Assembly: GCA_045654205.1 (NCBI GenBank)
Contig: JAZOMZ010000011.1
Span: 62,001-126,000 of the forward strand
Length of the DNA: 64,000 bases
From: Enterocola sp045654205
Lineage (GTDB): Bacteria; Bacteroidota; Bacteroidia; Bacteroidales; Paludibacteraceae
Direction of reading: 5' to 3'
Shown: positions 32,018-41,266 of the stretch, piece after piece
How positions within the stretch are numbered: the first letter of the stretch is position 1
Layout of the letters: each line of letters begins with the position of its first letter
Position numbers and translations under genes: made by a program
The notes under the pieces: generated by a model
What the model was told of the DNA's origin: nothing
The model's database searches: none
The model's input: only the letters and a program-made list of their open reading frames with translations

Positions 32018-33073
32018 ATGGATAAGAAAATTTTAATCACAGGTGCAGCTGGTTTTATTGGCTCGCACGTTATTCGTCTTTTTGTAACAAAGTATCCTAA
32101 CTACATGTGCTACAACCTAGATGCACTAACATACGCAGGAAACCTAGAAAACCTAAAAGACATTTGTGATCTTCCAAACTATCAATTCATTAAAGGCGAC
32201 ATCACCGATACTGAATTTATAGAAAATCTCTTCCAAGAATATCAATTTGATGGTGTTATCCACCTTGCAGCAGAATCTCACGTAGACCGTTCTATTACAG
32301 ATCCACTTGCATTTATCCGTACTAACGTAATGGGTACTGCAAACCTACTAAACGCTGCTCGCAACCTATGGAAAGGCAACTACGAAGGAAAACGCTTCTA
32401 CCACGTTTCTACCGACGAAGTTTACGGTTCACTAGGTAAAGAAGGTTATTTCACAGAAAAAACAGCATACGATCCACGTAGTCCATATTCAGCTTCTAAA
32501 GCTAGTTCAGACCACTTTGTACGTGCTTATTTCCACACTTATGGTCTTCCTGTGGTTATGTCAAACTGTTCAAACAACTATGGTGCAAACCACTTCCCAG
32601 AAAAACTTATTCCACTTTCAATAAACAATATTAAAAACAACAGACCTATTCCTATCTATGGTAAAGGTGAAAACGTACGTGACTGGCTTTGGGTAAATGA
32701 CCATGCTCGTGCTATCGACACTATTTTCCACAATGGCAAATTAGGTGAAACATATAATATTGGTGGTCACAACGAATGGACTAACATCGACCTTATCCGC
32801 CTACTTTGTCAAGTAATGGACAAAAAACTAGGTAGAGAACCAGGAACTTCTGAAAAACTTATCACATTCGTATCAGACCGCGCAGGCCACGACTTACGTT
32901 ATGCTATCGACCCTACCAAACTTCGCGACGAACTAGGTTGGGAACCATCACTTCAATTTGCCGAAGGTCTTGAAAAGACTGTAGACTGGTATTTAGCCAA
33001 TGAAGAATGGTTAAATAACGTAACTTCTGGAGATTATACAAAATATTACGAAAAACAATATACAAATAGATAA
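32018..33073 (+). CDS. rfbB: dTDP-glucose 4,6-dehydratase
   Basis: Second step of dTDP-L-rhamnose synthesis. 351 residues; short-chain dehydrogenase fold with NAD motif ITGAAGFIGSHV (6-17), HLAAESHVDRSI, the catalytic STDEVYGSLG, and YSASKASSDHFV with the Tyr-Lys pair. C-terminal GENVRDWLWVNDHARAI is typical of RmlB. No rfbA, rfbC or rfbD lies beside it. The rhamnosyl-type transferase at 26589 is a possible user of the sugar. The short gap before it contains a diverged heptamer-repeat remnant. Confidence 0.96.
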   Translation: MDKKILITGAAGFIGSHVIRLFVTKYPNYMCYNLDALTYAGNLENLKDICDLPNYQFIKGDITDTEFIENLFQEYQFDGVIHLAAESHVDRSITDPLAFIRTNVMGTANLLNAARNLWKGNYEGKRFYHVSTDEVYGSLGKEGYFTEKTAYDPRSPYSASKASSDHFVRAYFHTYGLPVVMSNCSNNYGANHFPEKLIPLSINNIKNNRPIPIYGKGENVRDWLWVNDHARAIDTIFHNGKLGETYNIGGHNEWTNIDLIRLLCQVMDKKLGREPGTSEKLITFVSDRAGHDLRYAIDPTKLRDELGWEPSLQFAEGLEKTVDWYLANEEWLNNVTSGDYTKYYEKQYTNR

Positions 33074-33080
33074 TTTTTAG

Positions 33081-33088
33081 TATCTTTG
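33081..33088 (+). promoter_or_regulatory. -7 promoter box (TATCTTTG) of serC-serA
   Basis: Exact TAnnTTTG, 37 bases before the serC ATG; -33 element not clear. Confidence 0.65.
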
Positions 33089-33125
33089 CACTTTCTAAAA
33101 AATAAGATATTTAACTTATAGCGAC

Positions 33126-34196
33126 ATGAAAAAACATAATTTTAACGCTGGACCATCTATTCTTCCTCAAGAAGTAATAGAAAACACAGCAAAAGCAGTT
33201 TTAGATTTTCAAGGTGAAGGTTTATCAATCCTAGAAATTAGCCACCGTGCTAAATACTTTCAACCTGTAGTTGACGAAGCAGAAGCTCTTATGAGAGAAC
33301 TTCTAGGTATTCCTGAAAATTATTCAGTTATTTTCTTAGGTGGTGGTGCTAGCTTGCAATTCTGTATGCTTCCATTCAACTTATTAGAAAAGAAAGCTGC
33401 ATACCTAAACACTGGTGTATGGGCTAAAAAAGCAATGAAAGAAGCTAAAGGCTTTGGCGAAGTTGTTGAAGTAGCATCTTCTGCTGACGCTAACTTTACA
33501 TTTATACCAAAAGATTACGAAATTCCTGCTGACGCAGACTATTTCCACATCACAACAAACAACACTATCTACGGTACTGAATTAAGAAAAGATATCGACT
33601 CTCCAGTTCCACTAGTAGCTGATATGTCTTCTGATATCTTCTCTCGTCCACTAGACGTTACTAAATATGCAGTTATCTATGGTGGTGCTCAAAAGAACCT
33701 TGCTCCTGCAGGTGTTACTTTCGTTATCATCCGCAACGACGTGTTAGGCAAAGTTAGCCGTTATATCCCAACAATGCTTAACTACCAAACACACATCGAC
33801 AATGGTTCTATGTTCAACACTCCTCCAGTACTTCCTATCTACACAGCTCTTCAAACCCTTAAATGGTTAAAAGCTCAAGGTGGTCTTGCTGAAATTGAAA
33901 AGAGAAACATTGCTAAAGCTGAACTTCTTTACAATGCTATCGACAACAGCAAAATGTTCGTAGGTACTGCAAACAAAGAAGACCGTTCATTAATGAACAT
34001 CTGCTTCGTACTTAAAGAAGAATACAAAGACCTTGAAGCAGACTTCATGAAATTTGCTACCGAAAGAGGTATGGTTGGTATCAAAGGTCACCGTTCAGTT
34101 GGTGGTTTCCGTGCTTCTACATACAACGCTCTTCCAATCGAAAGCGTACAAGCATTAGTTGATTGCATTAACGAATTTGAAAAATTACACGCATAA
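33126..34196 (+). CDS. serC: Phosphoserine aminotransferase
   Basis: PLP enzyme converting 3-phosphohydroxypyruvate to phosphoserine; it also acts on the analogous intermediate of vitamin B6 synthesis, to which pdxA at 61765 belongs. 356 residues. KHNFNAGPSILPQEV, FLGGGASLQF, DMSSDIFSRP and the PLP lysine in YGGAQKNLAPAGVT are conserved. Forms an operon with serA four bases downstream. Confidence 0.98.
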   Translation: MKKHNFNAGPSILPQEVIENTAKAVLDFQGEGLSILEISHRAKYFQPVVDEAEALMRELLGIPENYSVIFLGGGASLQFCMLPFNLLEKKAAYLNTGVWAKKAMKEAKGFGEVVEVASSADANFTFIPKDYEIPADADYFHITTNNTIYGTELRKDIDSPVPLVADMSSDIFSRPLDVTKYAVIYGGAQKNLAPAGVTFVIIRNDVLGKVSRYIPTMLNYQTHIDNGSMFNTPPVLPIYTALQTLKWLKAQGGLAEIEKRNIAKAELLYNAIDNSKMFVGTANKEDRSLMNICFVLKEEYKDLEADFMKFATERGMVGIKGHRSVGGFRASTYNALPIESVQALVDCINEFEKLHA

Positions 34197-34200
34197 TAAA

Positions 34201-35121
34201 ATGAAAGTTTTAGTTGCTACAGAAAAACCATTTGCTAAAGTAGCTATAGATGGTATTAAACAAGTATTAGACGAAGCAGGCTACGAAATGGCCCTTCTAG
34301 AAAAATACACAGATAAAAAAGAACTTTTAGACGCAGTTGTTGATGCTGACGCTATCATTATCCGTAGTGATATTATTGATGCTGAAGTTATCGCTGCTGC
34401 AAAACAACTAAAAATAGTAGTTCGTGCTGGTGCTGGTTACGACAATGTTGACCTTCAAGCTGCTTCTGCTGCTAATGTAGTAGTAATGAACACTCCAGGT
34501 CAAAATGCTAACGCTGTAGCTGAACTTGCTTTAGGTCTAATGGTTTATGCTGTTCGTAACCTATTCAACGGTACATCAGGTACAGAACTTATGGGCAAAA
34601 AACTAGGTATCCACGCTTACGGTAACGTTGGTCGCAACGTAGCTCGCGTAGCTAAAGGTTTCGGTATGGAAATCTACGCATTCGATGCTTACTGTCCAAA
34701 AGAAGTGATTGAAAATGACGGCGTTAAAGCTCTTGACTCTGTTGAAGAACTTTATGAAACTTGTCAATTCATTTCATTACACATCCCTGCTACAGCAGAA
34801 ACTAAAAATTCTATCAACTATTCTCTTCTTGAGCGAATGCCTAAAAACGCTGTTTTAGTAAACACCGCTCGCAAAGAAGTAATCAACGAAGTAGAATTAA
34901 TCAAACTTATGGAAGACAGAGCAGATTTCCGCTATGTAACTGACATTATGCCAGCTGCTAACGCAGAATTTGCTGCACAATTCCCAACACGTTATTTCTC
35001 TACTCCTAAGAAAATGGGTGCTCAAACTGCAGAAGCAAACATCAATGCAGGTATCGCAGCAGCTAAACAAATCGTAGGATTTATTCGTGATGGTATTAAT
35101 AAATTCCAAGTTAATAAATAA
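34201..35121 (+). CDS. serA: D-3-phosphoglycerate dehydrogenase
   Basis: First step of serine synthesis, oxidising 3-phosphoglycerate with NAD. 306 residues from ATG 34201 (MKVLVATEKPF), the short form without the ACT regulatory domain, so no direct serine feedback is expected. NAD motif HAYGNVGRNVARVA; catalytic region ARKEVINEVELI and the C-terminal motif of the D-2-hydroxyacid dehydrogenase fold. The usual catalytic His is not obvious near the C-terminus (TPKKMGAQTAEAN takes the place of the family's TPHxGxxTxEA), so K/K stands where PH is expected; other Bacteroidota SerA may share this. Confidence 0.94.
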   Translation: MKVLVATEKPFAKVAIDGIKQVLDEAGYEMALLEKYTDKKELLDAVVDADAIIIRSDIIDAEVIAAAKQLKIVVRAGAGYDNVDLQAASAANVVVMNTPGQNANAVAELALGLMVYAVRNLFNGTSGTELMGKKLGIHAYGNVGRNVARVAKGFGMEIYAFDAYCPKEVIENDGVKALDSVEELYETCQFISLHIPATAETKNSINYSLLERMPKNAVLVNTARKEVINEVELIKLMEDRADFRYVTDIMPAANAEFAAQFPTRYFSTPKKMGAQTAEANINAGIAAAKQIVGFIRDGINKFQVNK

Positions 35122-35243
35122 GAGCGTTTTTTAAGGGTTATTTTCTCGTTGCCCTCGTCTTCACAATCCTCGAGTACCAACGTACACTCCGGTTGTTCAG
35201 ACTTCGGGACGCCTAAAAATCCCTCCTTAAAAAATCACTCTTA
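35119..35243 (+). repeat. 125-base inverted-repeat element after serA
   Basis: Outer arms TAAGAGCGTTTTTTAAGG (35119-35136) and, reversed, TAAGAGTGATTTTTTAAGG (35225-35243) nearly match. Inside, GAGTAC and GTACACTC (35172-35189) make a second stem. The left arm includes the serA stop codon. The enclosed sequence is markedly richer in G+C than its surroundings. It could be a long 3' structure or a small non-autonomous repeat; no coding frame seen. Confidence 0.5.
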
Positions 35244-35268
35244 AAGAATAAAAACAAAATATCAATTT

Positions 35269-35294
35269 AGAGGTGGACATTAATGTTCACCTCT
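35269..35294 (+). terminator. Terminator before the SulP gene
   Basis: Arms AGAGGTGGACATT (35269-35281) and AATGTTCACCTCT (35282-35294) pair along 13 positions with one G-U; a run of T follows. Confidence 0.88.
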
Positions 35295-35396
35295 TTTTTT
35301 TGTTGGTAAGTTCTGTAAAGTTGAAATCGAAAACGTTTTCATAAAAAATATTTAAAAAACTTAATTAAAACATATTAAGGGTTGATATTTTTTTAT

Positions 35397-35404
35397 TAAT
35401 TTTG
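35397..35404 (+). promoter_or_regulatory. -7 promoter box (TAATTTTG) of the SulP gene
   Basis: Exact TAnnTTTG 38 bases before the ATG at 35443; a TTG lies only 12 bases upstream, so the -33 element is uncertain. Confidence 0.55.
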
Positions 35405-35442
35405 CAACCTATTTCTAAAAACTATGTTTTAAAACATATTTT

Positions 35443-37158
35443 ATGAGCAAAATTTCTAAAAAATTCAGTCTTCCTATCCCTTTTCTTTTCCGTTGTTTAA
35501 AGGGATATAGTACCCAACAACTAGCTACAGACAGTATGGCTGGTATCATTGTGGGTATTGTGGCTATTCCACTTGCTATTGCATTTGGTATTGCTTCTGG
35601 TGTGGGACCTACAGAAGGTTTAGTAACTGCTATTATTGCAGGTTTTATTATCTCTTTCTTAGGTGGCACAAAAGTACAAATAGGTGGACCTACTGGTGCA
35701 TTTATTGTAATTATTTATGGTATTATCCAACAACATGGCCTTATTGGTCTGAGCATTGCCACCATTATGGCGGGTATTATGCTTGTGTTAATGGGCGTAT
35801 TAAAATTGGGTAATGTAATTAAGTTCGTTCCTTATCCTGTTATCGTTGGTTTCACTGGAGGTATAGCTCTTACTATCTTCTCTACACAAATGAACGATAT
35901 GTTTGGCTTAGGACTTACAAACATCCCTGCAGACTTCCTTCACAAATGGTGGTACTACTTCCAAAATGTGGATAAAGTGGATTGGGGGTCATTTGCAGTT
36001 GGTCTTATAAGCCTTTTAATTATTATATTCTCACCTAAAGTATCTAGCAAAGTGCCAGGTTCGCTTATTGCCATTATTGTGGCAACACTAGGTGTTTGGG
36101 CTCTTAAAGAATTTAATATTTGGGAAGGTGCAAAAAATATTGCTACTATTGGCGACTTATATACTCTTCCAGAAGGTATGCCAATGCCAGCTATGCCAAA
36201 ACTTGAGTTAGCAGAAGGCGAAACTATCCTAGGTATTGTTCAATCACTTTTCCCTGCTGCATTTACAATTGCTATCCTTGGTGCTATTGAGTCACTTCTT
36301 TCTGCTATGGTGGCAGACGGTGTTATCGGTGGTAAACACGACTCAAATATGGAACTTATTGGTCAAGGTGTAGCAAACATTGTAGTGCCATTCTTTGGTG
36401 GTATTCCTGCTACTGGTGCTATTGCTCGTACTATGACAAACATCAACAATGGTGGTCGTAGCCCAATTGCTGGTATCATTCACGCAGTGGTTCTTCTACT
36501 TGTTTTATTATTATTAGGTAGCCTTGTAGGTCTTATCCCAATGCCTTGTCTTGCAGCTGTGCTTATTATGGTTTCTTACAACATGAGTGGTTGGAAAACA
36601 TTTGTTGCGCTAGCTAAAAACCCAAAATCAGACTTTGCAGTGCTTATGACCACATTTATTCTTACTGTGGTATTCGACCTAACTATTGCTATCGAAGTTG
36701 GTTTAGTTTTAGCTATCGTTTTATTCCTAAAACGTACTAGCGAAGCTGTTTCTATCAAAGTGTTTAAACACGAAATCGACCCAACTGAAGAAACCGACCT
36801 TGAACTTCACGAAGATAAATTGACTATTCCTGAAGGAACTGAAGTGTATGAAATCGATGGTCCATACTTCTTTGGTATCGCAAACAAGTTTGACGACGTG
36901 ATGAAATCTATCGGCGAAACTGCTAAAGTGCGTATCATTCGTATGCGTAAAGTGCCATTTATCGACTCAACTGGTATTCACAACCTAGAGGCTCTTTGTG
37001 AACAATCTGCTAAAGAAGGTATCCAAATAGTTCTTTCTGGTGTAAACGTAAACGTACGTAAAACTTTACATAAAGCTGGCTTCAACAAGGTATTAAAAGA
37101 AGAATTTATTTGTTCTAATATCAACGAGGCATTAAAAAAAGCTGAAAGTTTAGTTTAA
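35443..37158 (+). CDS. SulP family anion transporter with STAS domain
   Basis: 571-residue inner-membrane carrier of the SLC26/SulP family (sulfate, bicarbonate or other anions; the substrate cannot be told by eye). Conserved start SMAGIIVGIVAIPLAIAFGI (35-54), GGTKVQIGGPTGAFIVI, and IARTMTNINNGGRSPIAGI near 330. About 12-14 helices, then a cytoplasmic STAS domain (about 455-565) with the anti-sigma-antagonist-like MRKVPFIDSTGIHNLEALC. Preceded by a terminator and its own -7 box; monocistronic. Confidence 0.95.
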   Translation: MSKISKKFSLPIPFLFRCLKGYSTQQLATDSMAGIIVGIVAIPLAIAFGIASGVGPTEGLVTAIIAGFIISFLGGTKVQIGGPTGAFIVIIYGIIQQHGLIGLSIATIMAGIMLVLMGVLKLGNVIKFVPYPVIVGFTGGIALTIFSTQMNDMFGLGLTNIPADFLHKWWYYFQNVDKVDWGSFAVGLISLLIIIFSPKVSSKVPGSLIAIIVATLGVWALKEFNIWEGAKNIATIGDLYTLPEGMPMPAMPKLELAEGETILGIVQSLFPAAFTIAILGAIESLLSAMVADGVIGGKHDSNMELIGQGVANIVVPFFGGIPATGAIARTMTNINNGGRSPIAGIIHAVVLLLVLLLLGSLVGLIPMPCLAAVLIMVSYNMSGWKTFVALAKNPKSDFAVLMTTFILTVVFDLTIAIEVGLVLAIVLFLKRTSEAVSIKVFKHEIDPTEETDLELHEDKLTIPEGTEVYEIDGPYFFGIANKFDDVMKSIGETAKVRIIRMRKVPFIDSTGIHNLEALCEQSAKEGIQIVLSGVNVNVRKTLHKAGFNKVLKEEFICSNINEALKKAESLV

Positions 37159-37213
37159 ATAAGCATAAAATAATTATCTTTGTATCTACGTTTATATTAA
37201 AGATTAAATTACT

Positions 37214-38413
37214 ATGCCACAGACCTCTAAACGCAGCTGGATAATGCCGCAATCGCCTATTAGAAAACTCGTTCCATTAGCAGATAGAGCTAAAGAACGT
37301 GGAGTAAAGGTTTACCATTTAAACATTGGTCAACCAGACCTTAACACTCCAAAGGTAGCGTTAGAGGCCATAAAAAATATAGATAGAAATATTCTAGAGT
37401 ATAGCCCTAGTGACGGTTACAAGTCACTTAGGGTTAAACTCGCAGAATATTATCATAGATTTAATATCGATGTAGACTACAAAGATATTATCGTTACCAC
37501 AGGTGGTTCAGAAGCTGTAAACTTTGCATTTATGGCATGTCTAGACCCAGGTGACGAAATTATTGTTCCAGAACCTGCTTACGCAAACTACACTGCTTTT
37601 GCTATAAGCTGTGGAGCAATTATCAAACCTGTTTTATCTACAATTGAAGATGGTTTTGCTCTTCCTAGCATTGAAAAATTTGAAGAACAAATCACTCCTC
37701 GCACAAAAGGTATCTTAATTTGTAACCCAAACAACCCTACTGGATACCTTTACACAAAAGAAGAAATGAATCAAATTCGTGATTTAGTAAAGAAATATGA
37801 TCTTTACTTATTCTCTGACGAGGTTTATCGCGAATTTTGTTATACAGAAGCTCCATACGTGTCTGCATTCCACCTAGAAGGCATTGAAGAAAACGTTGTA
37901 TTATTCGACTCTGTTTCAAAACGTTACAGCGAATGCGGCATTAGAATTGGCGCTTTGGTTTGTAAAAACCAATCTGTGAAGGAAAGTGTTATGAAATTCT
38001 GCCAAGCTCGACTTTCACCACCTCTTGTGGGACAAGTAATTGCAGAAGCTTCTATCGACACTCCTCAAGAATACATGCAAGAAATGTATAATGAGTATCT
38101 AGAACGTAGAAACTTCCTAATCGAAGGCTTGAATAAAATACCTGGGGTATATTCTGCTGTGCCTATGGGTGCGTTCTATACTGTTGCAAGACTTCCAATC
38201 GACGACTCAGATAAATTCTGTGCTTGGCTTTTAAGTGAGTTTGAGTATGAAAAACAAACTGTGATGATGGCTCCTGCTTCTGGTTTCTATACCATGAAAA
38301 ATGTGGGTTGCAACGAAGTGCGTTTGGCATATGTTCTTAAAAAAGAAGACTTAGAAAAAGCTCTATTTATACTTAAAAAAGCACTTGAAGTATATCCTGG
38401 TCGTACAAAATGA
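37214..38413 (+). CDS. Class I/II aminotransferase (aspartate aminotransferase-like)
   Basis: PLP-dependent fold-type I aminotransferase, 399 residues. HLNIGQPDLNTP near the start, VTTGGSEAVNFAFMA, NPNNPTGYLYTKEE, SDEVYREFCY, and the PLP lysine in SVSKRYSECGIRIGALV. The C-terminal Arg for the alpha-carboxylate is in NEVRLAYVL. Annotated by similarity to aspartate aminotransferase; substrate uncertain. Its stop overlaps the ATG of the permease gene (38410-38413). Confidence 0.93.
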   Translation: MPQTSKRSWIMPQSPIRKLVPLADRAKERGVKVYHLNIGQPDLNTPKVALEAIKNIDRNILEYSPSDGYKSLRVKLAEYYHRFNIDVDYKDIIVTTGGSEAVNFAFMACLDPGDEIIVPEPAYANYTAFAISCGAIIKPVLSTIEDGFALPSIEKFEEQITPRTKGILICNPNNPTGYLYTKEEMNQIRDLVKKYDLYLFSDEVYREFCYTEAPYVSAFHLEGIEENVVLFDSVSKRYSECGIRIGALVCKNQSVKESVMKFCQARLSPPLVGQVIAEASIDTPQEYMQEMYNEYLERRNFLIEGLNKIPGVYSAVPMGAFYTVARLPIDDSDKFCAWLLSEFEYEKQTVMMAPASGFYTMKNVGCNEVRLAYVLKKEDLEKALFILKKALEVYPGRTK

Positions 38414-39657
38414 ACCTGCCACTCTTCATAGCCAGAAGAATACATTTTTCTAAAGAAAACAACAAGAAAAAAGTATCTAAACCTGCTGTACGCATAGCTC
38501 TATGCGGCATAGCATTGGGACTTGCTGTGATGATAACTGCCCTAGCCATAGTGGTTGGGTTTAAAAACGAGGTAGGCAGAAAGGTGATGGGATTTGGTGC
38601 ACATATCCAGATTACTAGCCTTACAAATAATAAAACATACGACCTACCTCCTATTTCATATTCCGACACACTGATTAATGCCATTAATGAGGTTCCTAAC
38701 GTTAGTTACACCCAAGTTACTGCCACAAAACCTGCTATTATTAAAACTAAAACAGATTTTCAGGGCATTGTACTAAAAGGCGTTGACGAAAATTACAATT
38801 GGGACTTCTTTAAAGAATATTTAAGAGAGGGAGAAATTCCTGTCTATAATGATAGTACTCCGTCTAACGAAGTTCTTATTTCGCAAAAACAAGCTGATGC
38901 GCTTAAACTAAAAGTTGGCGATAAATTTATCTGCTATTTTATCCAAAACGATGTTAGGCTTCGCCAATTTACCATTTCTGGCATCTACAGCACAGGTCTT
39001 GCCGATTTTGACAAACTATTTGTAGTTACTGATATTCAACACGTTAGAATGTTGAATAATTGGGATAACAAAACAGCAACTAGCATAGAAGTGTTTGTAA
39101 ACGACCTTGACTATCTTGGCGAAACTTCTTATAATATTTTCCTTGCCACTGCCAATAATTTCACAGGAAATTACAATCCATATTACACAAGAAGCATACA
39201 AGAGCTACAACCACAAATTTTTGGTTGGCTAGATTTGTTGGACCTTAATATGGTGGTGATTTTGATTTTGATGTTTTCCGTGGCCACATTTACCATGATT
39301 TCTGGCCTGCTTATTCTCATTTTAGAGAAAACCACACTTATAGGAACACTTAAAGTACTTGGAGCAAACAACTGGACTATACGTAAAATCTTCCTTTACC
39401 AAGCCTCTTTCCTTATTGGCAAAGCCATGCTTTGGGGCAACGTGATAGGTCTGGGAATGTACTTCATACAAAAATATCTCAAGGTTATTAAACTAGACCC
39501 TGAGATATACTTCGTAGATTATGCTCCTGTAGAACTTATTCCATGGCAGTTTGTTGCGCTAAACATTGGCGTTGGTATAGCAATTCTTGCTATTCTAATC
39601 ATTCCTTCTTACCTTATTGCCAAAATATCACCAGCAAAATCAATTAAGTTTGAGTAA
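38410..39657 (+). CDS. LolC/LolE-type ABC transporter permease
   Basis: 415-residue inner-membrane permease: MacB-like periplasmic domain after the first helix (KPAVRIALCGIALGLAVMIT), then three C-terminal FtsX helices (MVVILILMFSVATFTMISGL; GKAMLWGNVIGLGMYFI; VGIAILAILIIPSYLIAK). The family extracts lipoproteins for transfer to the outer membrane (LolCDE). No LolD ATPase is adjacent. Coupled to the aminotransferase by a four-base overlap; a strong hairpin follows at 39804-39845. Confidence 0.9.
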   Translation: MNLPLFIARRIHFSKENNKKKVSKPAVRIALCGIALGLAVMITALAIVVGFKNEVGRKVMGFGAHIQITSLTNNKTYDLPPISYSDTLINAINEVPNVSYTQVTATKPAIIKTKTDFQGIVLKGVDENYNWDFFKEYLREGEIPVYNDSTPSNEVLISQKQADALKLKVGDKFICYFIQNDVRLRQFTISGIYSTGLADFDKLFVVTDIQHVRMLNNWDNKTATSIEVFVNDLDYLGETSYNIFLATANNFTGNYNPYYTRSIQELQPQIFGWLDLLDLNMVVILILMFSVATFTMISGLLILILEKTTLIGTLKVLGANNWTIRKIFLYQASFLIGKAMLWGNVIGLGMYFIQKYLKVIKLDPEIYFVDYAPVELIPWQFVALNIGVGIAILAILIIPSYLIAKISPAKSIKFE

Positions 39658-39660
39658 AGA

Positions 39661-39797
39661 TTAATTAGGAATGAGGAATGAGGAATTTTGCGAGTAAGTG
39701 AGAGCAGAAGCAAAATTTATTTTTATTATGCCGAACAAGAGCACGTGTTGATGACCGTAGGGAATAAAATCGCCGTAGGCAATTAGGAGTGAGGAGT
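39661..39797 (+). repeat. Dispersed intergenic repeat (copy 2)
   Basis: Heptamer-like run TTAGGAATGAGGAATGAGGA (39665-39684), a core with TTTTGCGAGTAAGTGAGAGC and ATTATGCCGA, and a second heptamer run near 39782-39797. Same organisation as 17511-17620, more diverged. Confidence 0.6.
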
Positions 39798-39803
39798 TTA
39801 AAA

Positions 39804-39845
39804 TAATTGTGTATGGACACTGCGTGCAGCGTCCATACACAATTA
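39804..39845. terminator. Bidirectional terminator between the permease and PIN-PhoH genes
   Basis: Arms TAATTGTGTATGGAC (39804-39818) and GTCCATACACAATTA (39831-39845), 15 bp, with an inner CTGC/GCAG stem. It lies between two convergent genes and can serve both. Confidence 0.8.
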
Positions 39846-39858
39846 AATATCCACAAGT

Positions 39859-41181
39859 CTATAGTAAATTACTTGCGAGTTCTGATAGGTAGCTACGTTC
39901 GCCTTTGATTAGGTTTACGTGGGCGAAGATGTTTTGACCTTTCATTTTGTCTATGGTGTAAACCAAGCCGTTTGATAGCATATCAAGATATGGTTGGTCT
40001 ATTTGTTGAACGTCGCCTGTAAACACTACTTTGGTATTTTCGCCCGCACGAGTAATAATAGTTTTAATCTCGTGTGGAGTAAGGTTTTGTGCTTCGTCAA
40101 CAATAATGTAGGCGTCTGAAAGGCTACGACCACGTATGTATGCAAGTGCCTCGATTACAAGTTGACCAGATTGTTGCATTTCAGAAATGGCAGTAAGTTC
40201 GCGAGAACTAGCACTAAACTGGTGTTTAATCACATTTAAGTTGTCAAACAGTGGTTGCATATAAGGAGCAATCTTGTCTTTTTCTGTGCCAGGTAGGAAA
40301 CCTAAATCTTTATTTGCAAGTGCTACAATTGGTCTTGCAAGAAGGATTTGTTTGTAGGTATTTGACTTTTCAAGTGCTGCCGCTAATGCCAACAATGTTT
40401 TACCTGTACCTGCCTTACCTGTGATGCAAACCAATTTAATATCGTCGTTTAGAAGTGCATTAAGCGCAAATGCTTGCTCTGCATTTCGTCCCTCAATACC
40501 GTAGGCACGTTCCTTATTTACTCTCACAGCGCATTCTAGTTCACTATCGTATCGTGCCATCACGCTATTTCTTTCACTTTTCAAGATGAAATATTCGTTT
40601 GGCTCAATATCGTCTTTAAACGCAAACTCATTGATAGACACGGCAGATGTAGAATATATTTTATCGATAATCGCACTATCTATGCCATCGTAGGTTTCTT
40701 GTTCGCGGTCGAAAATATCTTTGCTAGTGATTTTATCGTTGAAATAGTCTTCCGCCAATATCCCCACAGAACGAGCCTTCATTCTTAGGTTGATGTCCTT
40801 GGTTACCAAAATAGTTTTAGTACCTGGTTGAGAATTTTGGATATACTCAGTAATGGCTAAAATCCTATGGTCTGGAGTATTTTCCATAAAGGCTTGCTTA
40901 AGAGTTGCAGAAGGTTCTTTGTTGATAACAATAAACAATTTTCCTAAACCCTCTCCTATCTCAGCTCCTTTTTCAAAGAAATCGTTGTCGCTAATAGCGT
41001 CTAATTCTCTGGCAAACTGTCGAGCATTGTAATTGATTTCTTCATTACCTTTCTTAAACTTGTCTAACTCTTCTAATACAACAATAGGAATATAAATGTC
41101 GTTTTCCTGAAAGTTATAAATGCACTTGTAATCGTGTAAAATTACGTTAGTGTCTAGGATGAAGTTCTTTTTTGCACTCAT
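39859..41181 (-). CDS. PIN domain-PhoH ATPase fusion
   Basis: 440-residue PhoH2-type protein: N-terminal PIN ribonuclease domain (FILDTNVILHD 7-17 with Asp, then EELDKFKKG and TKDINLRMKA) fused to a PhoH P-loop domain (CITGKAGTGKTLLALAAALE; Walker B YIIVDEAQNLTPHE). The family couples RNA unwinding to cleavage and has been studied as a toxin-like system in mycobacteria; in Bacteroidota it is a chromosomal orphan. Monocistronic and divergent from folC; no exact TAnnTTTG upstream. Confidence 0.95.
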   Translation of the reverse strand: MSAKKNFILDTNVILHDYKCIYNFQENDIYIPIVVLEELDKFKKGNEEINYNARQFARELDAISDNDFFEKGAEIGEGLGKLFIVINKEPSATLKQAFMENTPDHRILAITEYIQNSQPGTKTILVTKDINLRMKARSVGILAEDYFNDKITSKDIFDREQETYDGIDSAIIDKIYSTSAVSINEFAFKDDIEPNEYFILKSERNSVMARYDSELECAVRVNKERAYGIEGRNAEQAFALNALLNDDIKLVCITGKAGTGKTLLALAAALEKSNTYKQILLARPIVALANKDLGFLPGTEKDKIAPYMQPLFDNLNVIKHQFSASSRELTAISEMQQSGQLVIEALAYIRGRSLSDAYIIVDEAQNLTPHEIKTIITRAGENTKVVFTGDVQQIDQPYLDMLSNGLVYTIDKMKGQNIFAHVNLIKGERSYLSELASNLL

Positions 41182-41237
41182 AGTAGTTAATTTTAGGATT
41201 TTGTATTGTAAATTTAATAAAAAAAGAAATTCTTTTA

Positions 41238-41245
41238 TAATTTTG
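41238..41245 (+). promoter_or_regulatory. folC -7 promoter box (TAATTTTG)
   Basis: Exact TAnnTTTG 22 bases before the folC ATG at 41267. Confidence 0.6.
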
Positions 41246-41266
41246 TAGTGTAAAATTTCTTAAAAA

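Larger units (their letters stand above)
35122..35442. other. serA-sulP intergenic region
   Basis: No gene seen in these 320 bases. Contents: the inverted-repeat element to 35243, the terminator at 35269-35294, and the -7 box of the SulP gene at 35397-35404. Confidence 0.7.

Noticed and set aside
34159..34200. Upstream start of serA inside serC
   Set aside because: The 14 extra residues have no similarity to SerA; ATG 34201 follows the serC stop by four bases.
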